14,245 nt of DNA from Chitinophagaceae bacterium (GCA_003455235.1 DMRT01000032.1:1-14245); one strand, 5' to 3'. Counted from the stretch's first letter, positions 1 to 8,663 are shown. A program made the numbers and translations. The notes: generated by a model from the letters alone, not told the origin.

Positions 1-501
1 AAAACCGTTCAGCTGAAGGTTCAGGCTCGAACTTACTACCGCATCCTGGCTGTTGCCAAAGGAAATACCTCGTCCGAAACTGCCCTCCGAACGGATATTA
101 CCGAAGTCGGTAAACGGGCTGGTTTGTTTGGCACCGGGCCGGTAAACAAAGGGCGTGGTGCTTAAGAAATTATTTTTGATGCTGTCGTAGCTGAAATGCC
201 GCACCACGCTGTTGAGCCGGTAAGGAAACAGCCGGTATGTGATGGTTACGTGATCCACCCCGGGGTTTTGCAGCCAGGTAAGCGTGGCATTCACTTCATC
301 AATTTTATAATAGAAAGAAGAAATACCCTCCACCACCACGCTGCCGGGCACAATGCTCATGGAATCTAGCCGGATAACATTCTCCCGGGTGGAAAAACTC
401 TTTTTATACAGGTTGGAAAGCGGCGCTGGATTTACCTGTGCACCGGCAAAGTGCACGCAAAGTATCAAAGGCAGGAATAGGTATATCCTTATCAGCTTCA
501 A
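1..501 (-). CDS. Exported protein of unknown function, N-terminal part (runs off the left edge)
   Basis: The minus strand is open from a stop at 538-540 to the window edge. The only plausible start is TTG at 499-501. It gives a textbook signal peptide: MKLIRIY, then a hydrophobic core (LFLPLILCV), then cleavage near HFAGAQ at residues 17-22. The next usable ATG, at 358-360, would discard that signal peptide, so TTG is preferred. The roughly 145 mature residues visible are rich in beta-strand-like sequence, with segments such as VTITYRLFPYR and FGRGISFGNSQDAV. That last segment resembles, from memory, the N-terminus of large Bacteroidota outer-membrane or surface proteins, but I cannot name the family. 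It is divergent from the dehydrogenase gene at 774, with a 272-bp shared upstream region. Reality of the gene is fairly sure; function is unknown. Confidence 0.7.
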   Translation of the reverse strand, partial: MKLIRIYLFLPLILCVHFAGAQVNPAPLSNLYKKSFSTRENVIRLDSMSIVPGSVVVEGISSFYYKIDEVNATLTWLQNPGVDHVTITYRLFPYRLNSVVRHFSYDSIKNNFLSTTPFVYRPGAKQTSPFTDFGNIRSEGSFGRGISFGNSQDAVVSSSLNLQLNGF

Positions 502-703
502 ACGTTCGTTGGGGATTAGTAGTGCTAAAATTAGTGATTATTGTACAAGACGGCTAAATCGGCTGTTTCGCTGTACAAAAGCAAATGCAGCACAGCAAAA
601 CCCTGCACAACCCCGTTGCCCGTTCTCATAAACATCCGGTACTAGAACGACAGAATGTGCGAAAACTGTGCGAAACATAAAGCAATTTTTTAAATTGATG
701 GGC

Positions 704-711
704 TACTTTCG
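704..711 (+). promoter_or_regulatory. Possible Bacteroidota -7 element for the first dehydrogenase gene
   Basis: TACTTTCG differs at one position from the Bacteroidota -7 consensus TAnnTTTG and sits 62 bases before the ATG at 774. A T-rich stretch lies at 686-691, but there is no clean TTTG -33 element at ideal spacing. The rest of the divergent region (502-773) shows no strong repeat or hairpin; the minus-strand promoter for the gene at 501 was not identified with confidence. Confidence 0.3.
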
Positions 712-773
712 CCTGCAGAAGCCACATGATTGCTTGAAAAAGCCATTACCGGATATCCTGTTAAACTTACATC

Positions 774-2501
774 ATGTGCAAACTGTACACTTTAAAACGA
801 AGTCTGGCAGCGGTGCTGTTGGCATCTTCCACCCTACTCTTTTCCATTGCTTCATCCTTCGCCCAATCGCCGCCGGTACTCACATTCACCCCGGTGATTA
901 CTACAGGATTCAGTTCCCCGCTCGATATTGTGAATGCAAATGACGGAACCAACCGGTTATTTATTGTGGAACGAACCGGCAAAGTACGTATCGTTTCGGC
1001 TGGTGTGCTGCAGGCAGTTGCTTTCCTGGATATACACGACAGCCTCCCACCCGGCAACGAAAACGGGCTGCTCAGCATGGCCTTTCATCCCAATTATGCC
1101 AGCAACGGATACCTGTTCATTTATTACCTCACATCCAATTATGACATCAGGGTAACCCGGTTTAAAGCAGCGAACCCGCTCGCCAATACAGCCATCAATC
1201 AAACCACGGGGGTGGTCATCATGACCATTCCGGCCATTACCACCAGCTTCCACAACGGCGGTAAAATGCTTTTCGGACCCGATGGTCACTTGTATTTCAC
1301 ACCCGGCGATGGAAGCCCGGGTGGCGATCCCGACAATCATGCACAGAATGGAAATATACTCTGGGGCAAAATGATCCGCATCAACGTGGATAATTTCAAT
1401 ACGGCCCCGTATTATACCATCCCCGCGGACAATCCATACGTAAATGATCCGAATGTAAAAGACGAAGTCTATGCCATAGGCCTGCGTAATGCCTGGCGTT
1501 GGAGTTTCGACCGGCTGAACCATGATGTATGGGTGGCGGATGTGGGTGAAGCAGCCTGGGAAGAGATCAATCACCTGCCCCTCAGCGGTTCGGGAGGTAT
1601 CAATTACGGCTGGCGTTGCTACGAAGGCAACGATGATTTTGTAACCGCCGGTTGCTTACCACCTGCCAATTACAGCTTTCCCATTTTTGTTTATCCGCAC
1701 AACAATGCAACGGGTGGATTTTCGGTGATTGGCGGACACGTATACCGTGGCATTGAATATGCTGCATTGTATGGTTATTATATCTGCGCCGATTATGTGT
1801 CCGGCAATGCCTGGCTGATAAAACCCAATGGCAGTGGCGGATGGACCACTTCCATGCAAACGGGACTACCGCTTTCCATTGTAGGATTTGGAGAAGATGA
1901 GAACGGAGCCCTTTATGCTGTTACTTTAACCGGCACGCTTTATAAAGTTACCACCAACAGCGGGGGGCCGCTCGCTGTATCACTGCTTGAATTTACTGCC
2001 CGTGCATTTACCGGGTACAACGAACTGAAATGGAAAACCGCCAACGAACGGGATATCCTTCATTACGAAATTGAATACAGCGATGATGCCAGCAGGTATG
2101 CACATGCGGGGAAAATCAGCGCATTGAACAGCACCGTAGAGAATCAATACAGCTTCCGCCATTTAGTAGCCGGTTTTGAAAAACTCTTTTACCGGCTGAA
2201 AACAACGGCCAAAGATGGACGTGTTACCTATTCAACGGTGCTGGTACTTAATAGAAAACAGGCAGCATCTGTAAAAGTATCTCCAAGCCCGGTAACCGGC
2301 GGCCAGCTGAAATTCATTACTGAAAAACCGGTGGGAATGATTCAGCTTTTTACCACTGATGGACGGTTGCTCTTCCGCCGTAACCTGGAAAACAGTGCTG
2401 GCTCCATTGCCATTTCATTGCCCAGCCTGCCCAAAGGTGTATACCTGCTCCGCCTGAAAACAAAAGAAGAATACCTGGTTGAAAAAGTGGTGATCCAGTA
2501 A
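774..2501 (+). CDS. Secreted PQQ-type glucose/sorbosone dehydrogenase-like protein with T9SS sorting domain (paralog 1)
   Basis: This is a predicted extracellular beta-propeller of the glucose/sorbosone dehydrogenase family (GSDH, PF07995), which oxidises aldoses with PQQ and passes electrons to an acceptor. A signal peptide covers residues 1-31 (ending SSFAQ). The propeller spans about 35-395, with family landmarks ENGLLSMAFHP (about 96-106), HNGGK with the likely catalytic-equivalent His160, GGDPDNHAQNG (about 183-193) and GLRNAWRWSFD with Arg238-Asn239, equivalent to the PQQ-contacting Arg-Asn of soluble glucose dehydrogenase. A fibronectin-like linker follows (about 400-498), and the last 75 residues are a T9SS type A sorting domain ending in VYLLRLKTKEEYLVEKVVIQ. 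The usual FGTGDGG is FTPGDGS here and the usual RNPW is RNAW, so activity may differ from the paralog at 2589. Family assignment is firm; substrate and PQQ use are not proven. Confidence 0.88.
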   Translation: MCKLYTLKRSLAAVLLASSTLLFSIASSFAQSPPVLTFTPVITTGFSSPLDIVNANDGTNRLFIVERTGKVRIVSAGVLQAVAFLDIHDSLPPGNENGLLSMAFHPNYASNGYLFIYYLTSNYDIRVTRFKAANPLANTAINQTTGVVIMTIPAITTSFHNGGKMLFGPDGHLYFTPGDGSPGGDPDNHAQNGNILWGKMIRINVDNFNTAPYYTIPADNPYVNDPNVKDEVYAIGLRNAWRWSFDRLNHDVWVADVGEAAWEEINHLPLSGSGGINYGWRCYEGNDDFVTAGCLPPANYSFPIFVYPHNNATGGFSVIGGHVYRGIEYAALYGYYICADYVSGNAWLIKPNGSGGWTTSMQTGLPLSIVGFGEDENGALYAVTLTGTLYKVTTNSGGPLAVSLLEFTARAFTGYNELKWKTANERDILHYEIEYSDDASRYAHAGKISALNSTVENQYSFRHLVAGFEKLFYRLKTTAKDGRVTYSTVLVLNRKQAASVKVSPSPVTGGQLKFITEKPVGMIQLFTTDGRLLFRRNLENSAGSIAISLPSLPKGVYLLRLKTKEEYLVEKVVIQ

Positions 2502-2588
2502 ATTGGTATTCATTCTGGCGAAAAGGTCCTCTGGCACTGTATTTGTGTTAAGGAGGCGTTAAGTCTATCATCCGATAAACCCTGTATC

Positions 2589-4310
2589 ATGAGTACATTG
2601 TATACAGCTAAAAGAAATACGGTGGTACTGTTGCTGATTGTAGCAGTACCATTTTTATTTTATGGCCGTTCCTCAGCACAACCCACCCCGGTTCTGATAT
2701 TTAACCCGGTAGTATCATCGGGACTAACGGCGCCGGTGGATATAGTGAATGCCGGCGACGGAACCAACCGGCTTTTCATTGTACAGCAGGATGGCCGGGT
2801 ACGGATTGTATCCAATGGCGTACTGCAGGCCGGCAATTTCCTGGACATACCGGATAGCATTGCCGGTGGCGGTGAGCGTGGCTTATTAAGCATGGCTTTT
2901 CACCCGGGCTTTGCAAGCAACCGGTACTTCTTTGTTTATTATACCAATACCGCCGGCGACATACGGATCACCCGTTTTCAAACCCTGGCCGGCAACCCCA
3001 ATGCTGCCGATGAAACAACCGGCAGGGTGATACTCACCATTCCGCATCCCACTTATTCTAATCACAATGGCGGGAAATTACTCTTTGGTCATGATGGCCA
3101 CCTGTATTTTGGCACCGGCGATGGCGGCAGTGGCGGCGACCCGGATAATAATTCTCAAAACGGAAATTCATTGCTGGGAAAAATGATCCGCATCAACGTG
3201 GATAATTTCAATACCCCTCCATACTATACCATTCCTGCCGATAACCCCTATGTAAGCAATCCATCTGTGCGTGACGAGATCTTTGCCATGGGCTTGCGCA
3301 ATCCCTGGCGCTGGAGCTTCGACCGGCTTACCCATGATATGTGGATTGCCGATGTGGGACAAGGCGCCTGGGAGGAAGTTGATTTCCGCACCTATGCCAC
3401 ATCCGGCGGTGTCAATTACGGATGGCGCTGTTACGAAGGCAATGCAGCTTACAACACTGCAGGATGCCAGGCGCAAAGCAGTTACATTGCCCCTGTTTTT
3501 GTATATCCCCATAATGGAACCACGGGTGGTTTTTCCATCACCGGTGGTCATGTGTACCGGGGCGCCGAATTTGCCGCGATGTATGGGTATTATATCTGCT
3601 CCGATTATGTGTCGGGCAATACCTGGGTGATCAAACAAAATGGCTCCGGTGGTTTTGACGCCAGCATACAGGCCGGATTGCCGGGCAATATCGCCGGTTT
3701 TGGCGAAGCAGAAAATGGCGACCTGTATGCCTTGTCGAGGAACGGTGTATTATATAAAGTGATCACCAGTACTATTTTGCCGGTAACCGTACTTGATTTT
3801 TCCGCTACGGCATTAAACGGCTACAATGAAATTAAATGGCGAACGCTGAATGAACAGAATGTTTCATTTTTTGAAGTGGAATTCGGCACCGACGGAACCA
3901 GTTTCAGTGCTGCCGGAAGAGTGAATGCCATTAATATCCCGCCTGCCAACAACTACAGTTTCCGTCACAACATACCCGTTTTCACAAAACTGTATTACCG
4001 CTTGAAGATTACCGACCGGTCGGGAAGAATTACTTACTCCGATACCGTAAGTGTAAGCAAAACCTTTGCCCGGAGTGTATTTCTTTACCCGGTACCGGTT
4101 ACCGGCAGCCAGCTCTTTGTGTATTCCGACAGGCCGGTGGAATGGATCACCTTGTACGCCGCCGATGGCAAACGGGTATTTCAAAAAATGTTCAACAACC
4201 TTTCAGGCAGACTACCGGTTGATCTTCCCTTCCTGCAAACGGGCGTTTACCTGGCAAGGCTGAAACTGAAAGAGGAAGTGATAACAGAGAAAATTATTAT
4301 TCACCGGTAA
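2589..4310 (+). CDS. Secreted PQQ-type glucose/sorbosone dehydrogenase-like protein with T9SS sorting domain (paralog 2)
   Basis: This is a tandem paralog of the gene at 774, with the same architecture and nearly the same length (573 aa). It has a signal peptide (about 1-31, ending RSSAQ), a GSDH propeller (about 35-395), a fibronectin-like linker and a C-terminal T9SS sorting domain ending EEVITEKIIIHR. Family landmarks are canonical: ERGLLSMAFHP, NHNGGKLLFG with the catalytic-equivalent His159, FGTGDGG, GGDPDNNSQNG and GLRNPWRWSFD (Arg237-Asn238). By eye about two thirds of propeller residues match paralog 1, with lower identity in the linker and tail. The intergenic gap is 87 bp, and no in-frame alternative start lies between the upstream stop region and the ATG. 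It is the better candidate of the pair for retained dehydrogenase chemistry. The electron acceptor is unknown; the haem lipoproteins encoded downstream are an inferred possibility. Confidence 0.9.
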   Translation: MSTLYTAKRNTVVLLLIVAVPFLFYGRSSAQPTPVLIFNPVVSSGLTAPVDIVNAGDGTNRLFIVQQDGRVRIVSNGVLQAGNFLDIPDSIAGGGERGLLSMAFHPGFASNRYFFVYYTNTAGDIRITRFQTLAGNPNAADETTGRVILTIPHPTYSNHNGGKLLFGHDGHLYFGTGDGGSGGDPDNNSQNGNSLLGKMIRINVDNFNTPPYYTIPADNPYVSNPSVRDEIFAMGLRNPWRWSFDRLTHDMWIADVGQGAWEEVDFRTYATSGGVNYGWRCYEGNAAYNTAGCQAQSSYIAPVFVYPHNGTTGGFSITGGHVYRGAEFAAMYGYYICSDYVSGNTWVIKQNGSGGFDASIQAGLPGNIAGFGEAENGDLYALSRNGVLYKVITSTILPVTVLDFSATALNGYNEIKWRTLNEQNVSFFEVEFGTDGTSFSAAGRVNAINIPPANNYSFRHNIPVFTKLYYRLKITDRSGRITYSDTVSVSKTFARSVFLYPVPVTGSQLFVYSDRPVEWITLYAADGKRVFQKMFNNLSGRLPVDLPFLQTGVYLARLKLKEEVITEKIIIHR

Positions 4311-4358
4311 GGTGAGCGCACCTGTATTTTCCTGCAGAGCATTCCTGATACTACTGTA

Positions 4359-4399
4359 GCCCGCAATGAATGTAACCAAAGTTACACTCATTGACGGGC
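4359..4399. promoter_or_regulatory. Long hairpin with a CRP/FNR-geometry palindrome at its core (operator or terminator)
   Basis: The arms are 4359-4376 and 4381-4399, with loop CAAA. The stem has 18 pairs, with one A/C mismatch and one single-base bulge (A4394). The inner 16 bases (4371-4386 region), TGTAACCAAAGTTACA, are a perfect palindrome that fits the CRP/FNR-superfamily spacing TGTnA-N6-TnACA. No T-tract follows, which argues against an ordinary intrinsic terminator. It lies 38 bp before the YceI gene at 4437 and 49 bp after the dehydrogenase stop. Which protein binds it, if any, is unknown. Confidence 0.55.
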
Positions 4400-4404
4400 A
4401 GGCT

Positions 4405-4418
4405 GTTTAATATTAAAC
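4405..4418. promoter_or_regulatory. Perfect 14-bp palindrome before the sensory operon
   Basis: GTTTAATATTAAAC is a perfect inverted repeat, 5 bp after the long hairpin and 18 bp before the ATG at 4437. It is AT-rich and could be an operator for a dimeric regulator, or chance in AT-rich leader DNA. No family is assigned. Confidence 0.3.
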
Positions 4419-4436
4419 CCAGACCACAATATAGAA

Positions 4437-4997
4437 ATGAACCTATGTCATAGCGTATTATTCCTGTTGTTCCTTTTTCCGGCTGTTATACCTGCTCAAA
4501 AAACAGGAACAGCCATTTATGTGATAAAGAAAGGAACGGTTACCTTTCATTCCACCGCCCGGCTTGAACTGATCAAAGCGGTATCTCCCCAGCTCAAAGG
4601 CATCATGGATGCAGAGAAAAGAACCTTTGCCTTTTCCATCAGCATCAAATCATTCGATGGATTCAATGGTCCGTTGCAGAAAGAGCACTTCAACGAAAAC
4701 TACATGGAAAGCGACAAATATCCGAACGCCACCTTCACCGGTCACATCATTGAAGAAGATGATTTTACCAAAGACGGCAGCTACAACCTGCGGGCCAAGG
4801 GTAAACTGGTGATACACGGGGTGGAGCAGGAACGCCTGCTGCAGGGCGACCTGGTGGTAAAGAACGGGGTGATCAAACTGGTCTGCATGTTCACCGTATT
4901 ACTTTCCGAACACGACATTAAAATACCCCGGATCGTTCATGAAAAACTGGCGGCCGAAATAAATGTTACCGTAAACGCTGAATTTGCAAAACAATGA
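4437..4997 (+). CDS. YceI-like periplasmic protein (sensory-operon copy)
   Basis: This 186-aa protein has a signal peptide (residues 1-20, ending AVIPA before Gln21) and a YceI-type lipocalin-like fold. Known YceI proteins bind polyisoprenoid or quinone-like lipids in a beta-barrel pocket. Diagnostic stretches are the VTFHSTARLELIKA start of the barrel, the HFNENYMESDKYPNATFTG block (about 83-101), the KLVIHGVEQE strand and the closing IKIPRIVHEKLAAEINV. The same blocks occur in the second YceI gene at 12154 (HFNENYVESNKYPKSTFKG), so the two are paralogs. Its stop overlaps the start of the sensor kinase gene by 4 bp (ATGA), implying coupled translation. An inferred role is presenting or reporting a lipid ligand to the kinase; that is not demonstrated. 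Confidence 0.82.
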   Translation: MNLCHSVLFLLFLFPAVIPAQKTGTAIYVIKKGTVTFHSTARLELIKAVSPQLKGIMDAEKRTFAFSISIKSFDGFNGPLQKEHFNENYMESDKYPNATFTGHIIEEDDFTKDGSYNLRAKGKLVIHGVEQERLLQGDLVVKNGVIKLVCMFTVLLSEHDIKIPRIVHEKLAAEINVTVNAEFAKQ

Positions 4998-7903
4998 AAC
5001 CGGTAGCTGCAATCTTACTTGTTTTCCTCTTTTCGGTTGCGGGTACCACAACTGCACAATACCCTTTTTCAAAAACGGTCAACATCGAGGAAGATAATCT
5101 CACCATTAAATCAACCGTGCTGCTCAGGGACCACCTGGGGTTTTTGTGGATCGGCACATCGGAAGGCCTGTTCAAGTATAATGGCATCGATCCGGAAAAG
5201 ATTTCATTGCCGGTGAATGGCAACCTGCATATCACGGCCCTGTATGAAGACAGCCGGGGAGCCATTTGGGTGGGTTGTAAAAACGGCAGCCTCCTGTTGC
5301 TGAATGACCAGCGTGTCACCCGGCTTTCATTCTGGGAAAAAGCGCCGCAGGTGGCCATCAGCGCCTTATGCGGTGATACCGGCGGCAGGCTATGGATCGG
5401 CACCGCCGGCGAAGGCATTTTCTGTTATGAGAATAACCGGCTGCAGCAGATCAGCAAAAAAGATGGCCTGAGTGATGACAATGTGAATTGCCTTTACATC
5501 AACGATGGCATCCAGTTAATTGCAGGTACCGACCGCGGCCTGTCTTTCATCCGTTTTGAAACCGGGAGAAGAACCATCAGTTTTTTTACTGCCCGCAACG
5601 GGTTACCGGATAATATCGTTACATCGCTGGTGGCAGCCAGGCAGAAAGACCGGCTGCTGATCGGCATGCAGTCCAAGGGCTTCCTGGTATTTGAAATTCC
5701 CGGTAACAGGATTATTGACTCCAGCTTCCGGCGCCAGTGGCAGTTTGGACAGGTGAACGATATGATCGATGCAGCCAATACCATCTTCATTGCCACCGAG
5801 GAAAAAGGGATCATTGCTTATAATAAAGCATCGGCCAGCTTCACAGCCCATTCACTGTCGCCCGATGGAAATTTAAAACGCATTACCGATATCCAGTACG
5901 ATAACGAAGGCAATATATGGGCAACCAGCGAAGGAAAACTGCTCAGCTTCACTGCCGATTACCTGCGTTACTGGTATGCGGCCGGCAATACCAAACTTAC
6001 GAATGTACATTCCATACTGGCCGATGACGAAAACCAATTATGGTTTACCCCGGATCTGCGCCTGTACCGAAGCACACAGGATTCACTGGGTGATGGGCTG
6101 CTTCGTGCATACGATATCACAGCTCCGGAAAATCATATCGACATCACCAGTTTATACAAAGACCGGTTCGGCTGCCTGTGGATCGGAACCATGGGTGAAG
6201 GACTTTTCCGCCTGAATATACATACCGGTAAATGGCGGCGCATTGACGAAAATCCCATTGCTTACTATGGCAATATCCTGAACATTGCGGGTAAAGACAA
6301 CCAGGTTTGGATTTCCACACTGAATGGGGTTGCCCGGTTCTACCTGGAAGAAAACAACTACGACCTGCAGGAAAAGATCCGCTATGTAAATTACAGCAAG
6401 AAGGACGGACTGGGCAGCGATTACGTCTATTCCATCCTCATCGATCAAAAGAACCGGGTTTGGTTTGCCACGGATGGCGCCGGTGTAACCATGCTCGATA
6501 AAGGTCAATTCATGAATTTCTATGCACACCGCCTCTTCCCGTCGAAAGTGGCGTATTCACTCGCTGAAGACCACAACGGGCACATCTGGGTGAGCACCTA
6601 CAACGACGGACTTTTTGAATACGATGATGTAAAATTCACCCACTATGATACCCGGAACGGGTTAACAGACATCACCATCACGTCCATCGCCGCCGATGAA
6701 TTCAATAATATCATTGCTGTCAATAAAAAAGGAATTGATGTATTCAATCCCAAAAAAAATGTGGTACAGCACTTTGGCACCGAATCGGGATTTAAAGAAC
6801 AGCAACCTAACCTGAACTCCATCACCCGGAACCGGGATGGCAGCATCTGGATTGGTACCAATAATGGCATCGTTTGCCTGAACACCGCTTCATCTTCATT
6901 TGGTTTTGTACCGGCAGCTGTAATTGAAAAAGTACGTCTCTTTAATGAAATAATTGATACCGCCACACAAAAGGAATTTGACTACCACCAGAACAGTTTC
7001 AGCTTCACCCTGTCTGCTGCGTATTACAAAGCGCCTGAAAAAATAAAGTTCCAGTACTGGCTGGAAGGATACAGCAAGCACTGGGAAACAACCGGCGACC
7101 GGGTGATCAACTTTTCACAGCTGCGGCCGGGTAGTTATGAGATAAGAGTACGGGCTTCGGTCAATAATAATTTCCAGGCATCGCCGGTGGCAACCTATTC
7201 TTTTTATATCCGGCGGTCGTTCTGGACAACCTGGTGGTTCCGCCTGGCAAGCCTGCTGGCTGCGGCCATTGTGGTATACCTGGTATTGCTCGGCCGTATT
7301 AAAAAGGTACGCAGATCCGAACAGGAAGAACGGGAAAAATTCCAGCTGCAATACGATGCGCTCAAGAACCAGGTAAACCCTCATTTCCTCTTCAACAGTT
7401 TTAATGCGCTTATGAATATTGTGGAAGACAATCCCAAAGAAGCGTCGGTGCTGATCAAACATTTATCACAGTTTTACCGGAAGATGACGGCCTTCAGCCA
7501 GAAGGAACTGATAACACTGGCGGAAGAACTGGAACTGCTGAAATCGTACCTGTTCATCCAGAGTAAGCGCTACGGCAGTGCCCTGCAGGTAACGGTGAAT
7601 GTGGATTACAACGTGATGCGTACCGGACTGATTCCGCCGCTGGTACTGCAGTTGCTGGCCGAAAACGCCGTTAAGCACAACATCATCAGCAAGGAAAAAC
7701 CGCTGTACATTCACATCCGCACCGAACCCGGGCAGATTGTGATGAGCAACAACATCAATCCCAAATTTGAAAAAGAAGAAAGCGAGGGCGTGGGATTGAA
7801 AAACATAAAGAACCGCTATAAAATTTTAACACCGAAGGAAGTGGTGATTGAAGAAACGAGAACGGAATTTGTGATACGGCTTCCTTTACTTTATTCAGCT
7901 TAA
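4994..7903 (+). CDS. Two-component-regulator-propeller sensor histidine kinase (LytS/YehU type)
   Basis: This 969-aa sensor starts with a signal peptide (1-22, ending TTTAQ). The periplasmic region (about 25-660) is a double seven-bladed propeller built from Reg_prop repeats, visible as LWIGT/IWVGC/VWFATDGAG-type motifs (for example LGFLWIGTSEGLF and FGCLWIGTMGEGLF). A Y_Y_Y domain follows (about 665-738, including YWLEGYSKHWE), then one membrane helix (about 747-769), a short coiled linker and a His_kinase/HATPase module. The phosphoacceptor is His797 in NPHFLFNSFNAL, the N box holds Asn891 (LLAENAVKHN), and the G box is at about 930-940 (GVGLKNIKNRYK). It has no receiver or DNA-binding domain, so it is not a one-piece hybrid; the partner is the LytTR regulator 1 bp downstream. 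The ligand is unknown. In Bacteroidota such propellers often sense glycans. Confidence 0.93.
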   Translation: MKPVAAILLVFLFSVAGTTTAQYPFSKTVNIEEDNLTIKSTVLLRDHLGFLWIGTSEGLFKYNGIDPEKISLPVNGNLHITALYEDSRGAIWVGCKNGSLLLLNDQRVTRLSFWEKAPQVAISALCGDTGGRLWIGTAGEGIFCYENNRLQQISKKDGLSDDNVNCLYINDGIQLIAGTDRGLSFIRFETGRRTISFFTARNGLPDNIVTSLVAARQKDRLLIGMQSKGFLVFEIPGNRIIDSSFRRQWQFGQVNDMIDAANTIFIATEEKGIIAYNKASASFTAHSLSPDGNLKRITDIQYDNEGNIWATSEGKLLSFTADYLRYWYAAGNTKLTNVHSILADDENQLWFTPDLRLYRSTQDSLGDGLLRAYDITAPENHIDITSLYKDRFGCLWIGTMGEGLFRLNIHTGKWRRIDENPIAYYGNILNIAGKDNQVWISTLNGVARFYLEENNYDLQEKIRYVNYSKKDGLGSDYVYSILIDQKNRVWFATDGAGVTMLDKGQFMNFYAHRLFPSKVAYSLAEDHNGHIWVSTYNDGLFEYDDVKFTHYDTRNGLTDITITSIAADEFNNIIAVNKKGIDVFNPKKNVVQHFGTESGFKEQQPNLNSITRNRDGSIWIGTNNGIVCLNTASSSFGFVPAAVIEKVRLFNEIIDTATQKEFDYHQNSFSFTLSAAYYKAPEKIKFQYWLEGYSKHWETTGDRVINFSQLRPGSYEIRVRASVNNNFQASPVATYSFYIRRSFWTTWWFRLASLLAAAIVVYLVLLGRIKKVRRSEQEEREKFQLQYDALKNQVNPHFLFNSFNALMNIVEDNPKEASVLIKHLSQFYRKMTAFSQKELITLAEELELLKSYLFIQSKRYGSALQVTVNVDYNVMRTGLIPPLVLQLLAENAVKHNIISKEKPLYIHIRTEPGQIVMSNNINPKFEKEESEGVGLKNIKNRYKILTPKEVVIEETRTEFVIRLPLLYSA

Positions 7904-7904
7904 T

Positions 7905-8663
7905 ATGAAAATACTGATCCTGGAAGATGAAGAACAGGCATTGCAGCGGCTGCAGAAGATTGTATCCATTGTAATACCCGGGTACGAATCAGCCGGCACG
8001 GTTTCAAGCATCGAAGAAGCAGTTGCCTGGTTCGACCGGAACCCCATGCCCGACCTGGTATTTATGGATATCCAGCTGGCCGACGGGAACAGCTTTCAGT
8101 TGTTCAGCCTGGTAACCATCACCTGCCCGGTTATTTTTACCACGGCCTACGAAAGCTACGCCCTGCAGGCATTTAAGGTAAACAGTGTGGATTATCTGCT
8201 GAAACCCATTGACGAAGATGATGTACGCCGGGCCGTGGAAAAACTCAAACTGCTGCAGCGTTCGGGTTCGTTTTCGGTGAACTATGCACAAATACTCCAG
8301 AACATCCCGCAGGCGGGTAAGCAGTACAAAGACCGGTTCATCATCCGGCTTGGCGATACCATCCGTTCTATCCGGGTTACGGACATTGCCTATTTCTATA
8401 CGGAGAACAAGACCAATTTTCTGTGTGCCAATGAAGGCAAACGGTTCCCAATGGATTTTAATCTTGACCAGGTGGAGCAGATGCTGAACCCGAAAAATTT
8501 CTTCCGCATTAACCGCCAGTTCATCATCGGTCATCACGCCATTGACGAAATGAAAGCACATACCCGGTCCCGGATCAATGTAAAACTTTCCCCTCCCACT
8601 CCCCTCGATACCATCGTTGCCATTGACCGGGCACACGACTTCAAAAACTGGCTTTCCGAATAG
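7905..8663 (+). CDS. LytTR-family response regulator
   Basis: This 252-aa cytoplasmic transcription regulator has a receiver domain (1-120) with the acidic pocket E7-D8-E9, phosphoacceptor Asp55 (VFMDIQLADG), switch Thr79/80 (VIFTTAYESYALQAF) and Lys100-Pro101 (YLLKPID). After a linker, a LytTR DNA-binding domain occupies about 140-250, with typical motifs DIAYFYTENKTNFL, FFRINRQFII and the C-terminal basic strand. It begins 1 bp after the kinase stop and is certainly its cognate partner. LytTR domains bind pairs of about 9-bp direct repeats spaced two helical turns apart. Such pairs occur 23 bp beyond this gene's stop (8686-8759), upstream of the cytochrome operon, making that operon the likely target (inference). 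Confidence 0.94.
   Translation: MKILILEDEEQALQRLQKIVSIVIPGYESAGTVSSIEEAVAWFDRNPMPDLVFMDIQLADGNSFQLFSLVTITCPVIFTTAYESYALQAFKVNSVDYLLKPIDEDDVRRAVEKLKLLQRSGSFSVNYAQILQNIPQAGKQYKDRFIIRLGDTIRSIRVTDIAYFYTENKTNFLCANEGKRFPMDFNLDQVEQMLNPKNFFRINRQFIIGHHAIDEMKAHTRSRINVKLSPPTPLDTIVAIDRAHDFKNWLSE

Noticed and set aside
353..631. A 92-aa open frame on the plus strand
   Set aside because: It runs antisense across the signal peptide of the minus-strand gene and into its upstream region; no recognisable features.
957..1574. A 205-aa open frame on the minus strand
   Set aside because: It lies wholly inside the dehydrogenase gene at 774, shows no domain or signal pattern, and the sense frame has clear family motifs; it is an antisense shadow.
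2540..2547. TATTTGTG as a -7 promoter element for the second dehydrogenase gene
   Set aside because: It differs from TAnnTTTG at one position, but no convincing -33 element precedes it; too weak to annotate.
2550..2556. AAGGAGG, a strong Shine-Dalgarno-like sequence
   Set aside because: It is 32 bases before the ATG at 2589 with no in-frame start at suitable distance, and Bacteroidota rarely rely on this signal; treated as chance.
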